The position numbers and the translations under genes were made by a program. The notes beneath the pieces are model-generated. The model did no database searches and was not told the origin of the DNA. It saw only the letters and a list, made by a program, of their open reading frames with translations. DNA of 9,619 nucleotides from Rikenellaceae bacterium (lineage in GTDB: Bacteria > Bacteroidota > Bacteroidia > Bacteroidales > Rikenellaceae). Position 1 is the stretch's first letter; every line of letters begins with the position of its first letter. Location of the stretch: the NCBI GenBank assembly GCA_021203585.1, contig JAJQAW010000223.1, positions 1-9,619 on the forward strand. The letters run 5' to 3'. Of the stretch, positions 7,289-9,619 are shown piece by piece.

Positions 7289-7762
7289 TTAGTCATAGAC
7301 TTCCGGCCGAGTTGCGGCATAGATCAACCGGGTGGCTTCCGCTTTACGGAGCTCCTGTTTTACATCGGTGATCAAACCCATGTGGATATTCTGGTCGGCT
7401 TTCAGTACCACCGTCATACCTGAACGTTCCGCCTCGTCGAGCTGGTCGCGCTCCGAGGCGATAAATTCTCCGATTTCCCACGGCTGTTTAAATGCGTTGT
7501 TCAATTGGATCCGAGGACTGTCTCCGAATAAACGCCGGAGCTGCGGAGTCGGTGAACCGACATAGATATAGCTTGCCAAGGATTTTTTTTCGAGTTTTTG
7601 AGTCTCGGACGCCTGTGGCAATTGCACCTGTACCAACATTTCACTTTCATGCATGGTCGTTGTGATCATAAAGAAAAACAGCAGCATGAAGATGATGTCG
7701 GATAGTGAAGATGAACTGTACGAAGCCACCTCCCTTTTCTCTTTTTTTCTGATAACTGCCAT
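7289..7762 (-). CDS. ExbD/TolR-family biopolymer transport protein (second copy)
   Basis: Inner-membrane partner of ExbB in the proton-driven motor that energises TonB-dependent uptake or a Tol-like system. The 157 residues have a basic cytoplasmic start (MAVIRKKEKR), a single membrane helix (about 20-38, LSDIIFMLLFFFMITTTM) containing Asp22, equivalent to the essential proton-path Asp of ExbD, and a periplasmic domain ending VKQELRKAEATRLIYAAT, which fits the family pattern. It follows the first exbD with one base between stop and start (TAA-T-ATG) and ends 20 bp before a terminator. ExbD or TolR cannot be separated by sequence alone here. Confidence 0.88.
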   Translation of the reverse strand: MAVIRKKEKREVASYSSSSLSDIIFMLLFFFMITTTMHESEMLVQVQLPQASETQKLEKKSLASYIYVGSPTPQLRRLFGDSPRIQLNNAFKQPWEIGEFIASERDQLDEAERSGMTVVLKADQNIHMGLITDVKQELRKAEATRLIYAATRPEVYD

Positions 7763-7763
7763 A

Positions 7764-8333
7764 TTATGCTCCTCCGATATTACGTGGTTCGGCTTCCGAT
7801 ATCTTTTGCGGTACAGCGATGGTCACGGCTTTACGATTTTCATCGCCCAATTCAGTGAATGAACGGCCGTAATAGCGCATCGATACTTCTTCGCGGATTT
7901 CGCTGAACGCGCGGGTCAGTTCGTTCTGTACCTGGATATAGGTTCCATAGTTCGTACCCCGGTCGTTTTGAAGAGAGACCACACCCAGACTGACCGGATA
8001 ACTACCGAGGTTATCGACCTCGGTAATTTCAAAGTCAGACAAATGTGGATCTTCGTAAGGGTTAAGCACAAATTCTTTGACTTTGTCTTTGATTTGTGAG
8101 ATATCCATACGCTCCCCTCCGACCATTATGTCGTTCGACGCACTGACAAACACCAGCAGGATATTCCGTTGATTGATATCCATCGGCGGTTGTTCCTCCT
8201 GGGGCATCGGCGGCAATTGCCGCTGAATACCCGAATCGACATTCATCGTCGTGGTCATCAGAAAGAAGATCAGGATAATGAATGCGATGTCGGCAGTCGA
8301 ACTCGAGTTAATTTGCGGAAGTTTTTTTGCCAT
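7764..8333 (-). CDS. ExbD/TolR-family biopolymer transport protein (first copy)
   Basis: Single-helix inner-membrane protein of 189 residues. The short basic start (MAKKLPQINSSS) leads into a helix (about 14-30, ADIAFIILIFFLMTTTM) with the conserved Asp15 of the proton path. The periplasmic part begins with a Pro-rich stretch (QRQLPPMPQEEQPPMD), continues with a domain that includes RNILLVFVSASNDIMVGG, and ends in a tail longer than in the other copy. Two different ExbD proteins in tandem are common in Bacteroidota and may form mixed dimers inside one ExbB pentamer. The start lies 9 bp after the stop of the small membrane gene. Confidence 0.88.
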   Translation of the reverse strand: MAKKLPQINSSSTADIAFIILIFFLMTTTMNVDSGIQRQLPPMPQEEQPPMDINQRNILLVFVSASNDIMVGGERMDISQIKDKVKEFVLNPYEDPHLSDFEITEVDNLGSYPVSLGVVSLQNDRGTNYGTYIQVQNELTRAFSEIREEVSMRYYGRSFTELGDENRKAVTIAVPQKISEAEPRNIGGA

Positions 8334-8342
8334 TTTAGGGGT

Positions 8343-8741
8343 TTATTTAAAAGCGTTCCGAATTTCGCCCACCACAATGGCCAGGATGGCGCCGATCATC
8401 AGCGCGTACATGGCAAACAATCCGGTATCGGCGATTTTTAATTCGGTGGAATTATCGTAATAGTTAGTCGGCGTAGTGAGCGGACTGCCGCTGGACAGGG
8501 CATACGCAATACCCACTACCACCAGGATCGCTGCAAACCCGAGCAGGGCCTGCACGGCCGCTTTCGGATTTTGTGCGAGCGAGATCACCGACATGATGAC
8601 CATCGCGCCGACCCCCAGAATCAACATGATGTACATCCAGTTGAGCAGCAGATCCACGTTTTCACGCAGAAGCCACCCGAACAGGACCACCACCACACTG
8701 AGGGTCATTAAAATATATCTTACCCAGATTAAATGTTTCAT
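8343..8741 (-). CDS. Small four-helix membrane protein of unknown function between exbB and exbD
   Basis: I do not recognise a characterised family. The 132 residues contain four hydrophobic helices: about 8-24, 33-55, 63-82 and 106-125. A short polar loop between helices 3 and 4 (SSGSPLTTPTNYYDNSTE) is probably periplasmic. Both ends are short and basic (MKHLIWVR; GEIRNAFK), consistent with cytoplasmic termini. It is spaced 7 bp after exbB and 9 bp before exbD, so it is in the same operon, and a protein of this size in this slot recurs in Bacteroidales clusters as far as I recall. A role as an accessory subunit or assembly factor of the ExbB/ExbD motor is inferred from position only. Confidence 0.8.
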   Translation of the reverse strand: MKHLIWVRYILMTLSVVVVLFGWLLRENVDLLLNWMYIMLILGVGAMVIMSVISLAQNPKAAVQALLGFAAILVVVGIAYALSSGSPLTTPTNYYDNSTELKIADTGLFAMYALMIGAILAIVVGEIRNAFK

Positions 8742-8748
8742 GGTCGGA

Positions 8749-9543
8749 TTACTTTTTATTGTATTTAGTCAGCATGTCTACCAACGAGATCGAAGAATCT
8801 TCCATAGCCAGCACCAAGCTTTCGATTTTAGCCAGGATGTAGTTGTAGAAAATCTGCAGGATAATAGCGGCGATCAAACCGGCGATGGTGGTCAACAGGG
8901 CCACTTTCATACCAGATGCTACTACGGTCGGAGACATGTCGCCGGCAGCGGCGATCGCGTCGAAGGCCAGTACCATCCCTACTACCGTTCCCAAGAACCC
9001 TAAAGAGGGAGCCAGTGCGATGAACAGTCCGATCCAGGAAAGACCGTTTTCGAGCTGGGCCATCTGTACGGAACCGTAAGAAGTAACGGTTTTTTCCACC
9101 ATATCCACCCCTTCGTCATAGCGATCCAGTCCTTGATAGAAAATGCTCGCTACCGGACCACGAGTGTTGCGGCACAACTCTTTCGCTGCTTCCACACCGC
9201 TGCTGTTGAGTTCCTCTTCTACTTTCGCTACGAATTTTTTGGTATTGGTGGTCGCCATATTCAGGTAGATGATGCGCTCGATCGAAATGGCCAAACCGAG
9301 AATCAAACACAGAAGTACCGGAGTCATCCACTGCACGCCACCGTCCATGTATTGTTTTTTCAGGATCTGGTGCATGGGTTCGCCTTCGACATCGGTTTCC
9401 GGATTGTAGTCTGTCGCCGGAGCGGGAGCCGGTTCCGACATTTCAGTTGCTGCAGGCGCCGCTTCTTCTTCCTGTGCATATGCACCAACAGAACCCAGGC
9501 ACAGAATGCCTACGACTGACAGAATAGCAAAAAGTTTTTTCAT
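8749..9543 (-). CDS. exbB: ExbB/TolQ/MotA-family proton channel protein with an N-terminal signal peptide
   Basis: Pentameric inner-membrane proton channel of the TonB (or Tol-like) motor. The 264 residues start with a signal peptide (1-23, predicted cut AYA-QE) and an acidic Ala/Pro-rich segment (24-50). Helix 1 follows (about 72-94), then a cytoplasmic domain (95-165). Helices 2 and 3 (about 168-192 and 212-236) carry the family motif APSLGFLGTVVGM (178-190) and the Thr-rich GMKVALLTTIAGL. E. coli ExbB has no cleaved leader, but the leader plus acidic extension is familiar in Bacteroidota. First gene of the exbB / membrane protein / exbD / exbD operon. No tonB gene is in the window. The AT-rich 5' flank lacks a Shine-Dalgarno. 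Confidence 0.92.
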   Translation of the reverse strand: MKKLFAILSVVGILCLGSVGAYAQEEEAAPAATEMSEPAPAPATDYNPETDVEGEPMHQILKKQYMDGGVQWMTPVLLCLILGLAISIERIIYLNMATTNTKKFVAKVEEELNSSGVEAAKELCRNTRGPVASIFYQGLDRYDEGVDMVEKTVTSYGSVQMAQLENGLSWIGLFIALAPSLGFLGTVVGMVLAFDAIAAAGDMSPTVVASGMKVALLTTIAGLIAAIILQIFYNYILAKIESLVLAMEDSSISLVDMLTKYNKK

Positions 9544-9619
9544 GATGAGAAAATAGTTTTAATTAGTACTTTTTTAGTTTTTATGTTTGCTTTTTCTTTG
9601 TTTTGAATCGTGCTAATGC

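Noticed and set aside
9582..9589. Plus-strand TATGTTTG, a match to the Bacteroidota -7 box, pointing out of the window
   Set aside because: The region is T-rich, no -33 element is at the right distance, and no downstream gene is visible. Chance match cannot be excluded.
9544..9619. Promoter for the exbB operon
   Set aside because: The flank is AT-rich, but I find no TAnnTTTG on the minus strand; the nearest (TATTTTCT, about 12 bp before the ATG) is too weak and too close.

Overview
The window reads as chromosomal DNA of a Bacteroidota bacterium, most likely of the order Bacteroidales. Evidence for this: a SusC-style TonB-dependent receptor with an N-terminal carboxypeptidase-regulatory-like domain; an ExbB / small membrane protein / ExbD / ExbD cluster; promoter-like TAnnTTTG boxes; few Shine-Dalgarno sites; and a dihydroorotase with the DDQxHFREPG variant. 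The moderately high GC would fit a Rikenellaceae (Alistipes-like) genome, but genus is a guess. All protein genes lie on the minus strand except the dihydroorotase.

Layout from low to high coordinates. (1) 1-1598, minus: a TonB-dependent outer-membrane receptor, cut by the left edge and broken by one in-frame TAG at 459-461. The reading frame continues with good receptor sequence on the far side of the stop. (2) 1639-1995, minus: a small His-rich membrane or exported protein just upstream of the receptor, suggesting a metal-related pair. (3) 2004-2062: a compact divergent promoter region. (4) 2125-3468, plus: dihydroorotase (pyrimidine synthesis). (5) 3500-3612, minus: a structured RNA that I read as a SAM-II riboswitch of the long-loop kind. 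It sits after lrgB and antisense-proximal to the dihydroorotase 3' end, with no gene to control. (6) 3637-7128, minus: tightly packed pcrA/uvrD helicase, lrgA and lrgB. (7) 7241-7269: an intrinsic terminator closing the next operon. (8) 7289-9543, minus: exbB, a four-helix membrane protein of unknown function, and two exbD genes.

The receptor and the ExbB/ExbD motor belong to one functional theme, energised outer-membrane import, although they are separate transcription units and no tonB gene is visible. The helicase, the holin-like LrgAB pair and the dihydroorotase are housekeeping or stress-linked genes. The two items most worth a second look are the apparently target-less SAM-II-type riboswitch and the clean single-codon interruption of the receptor.
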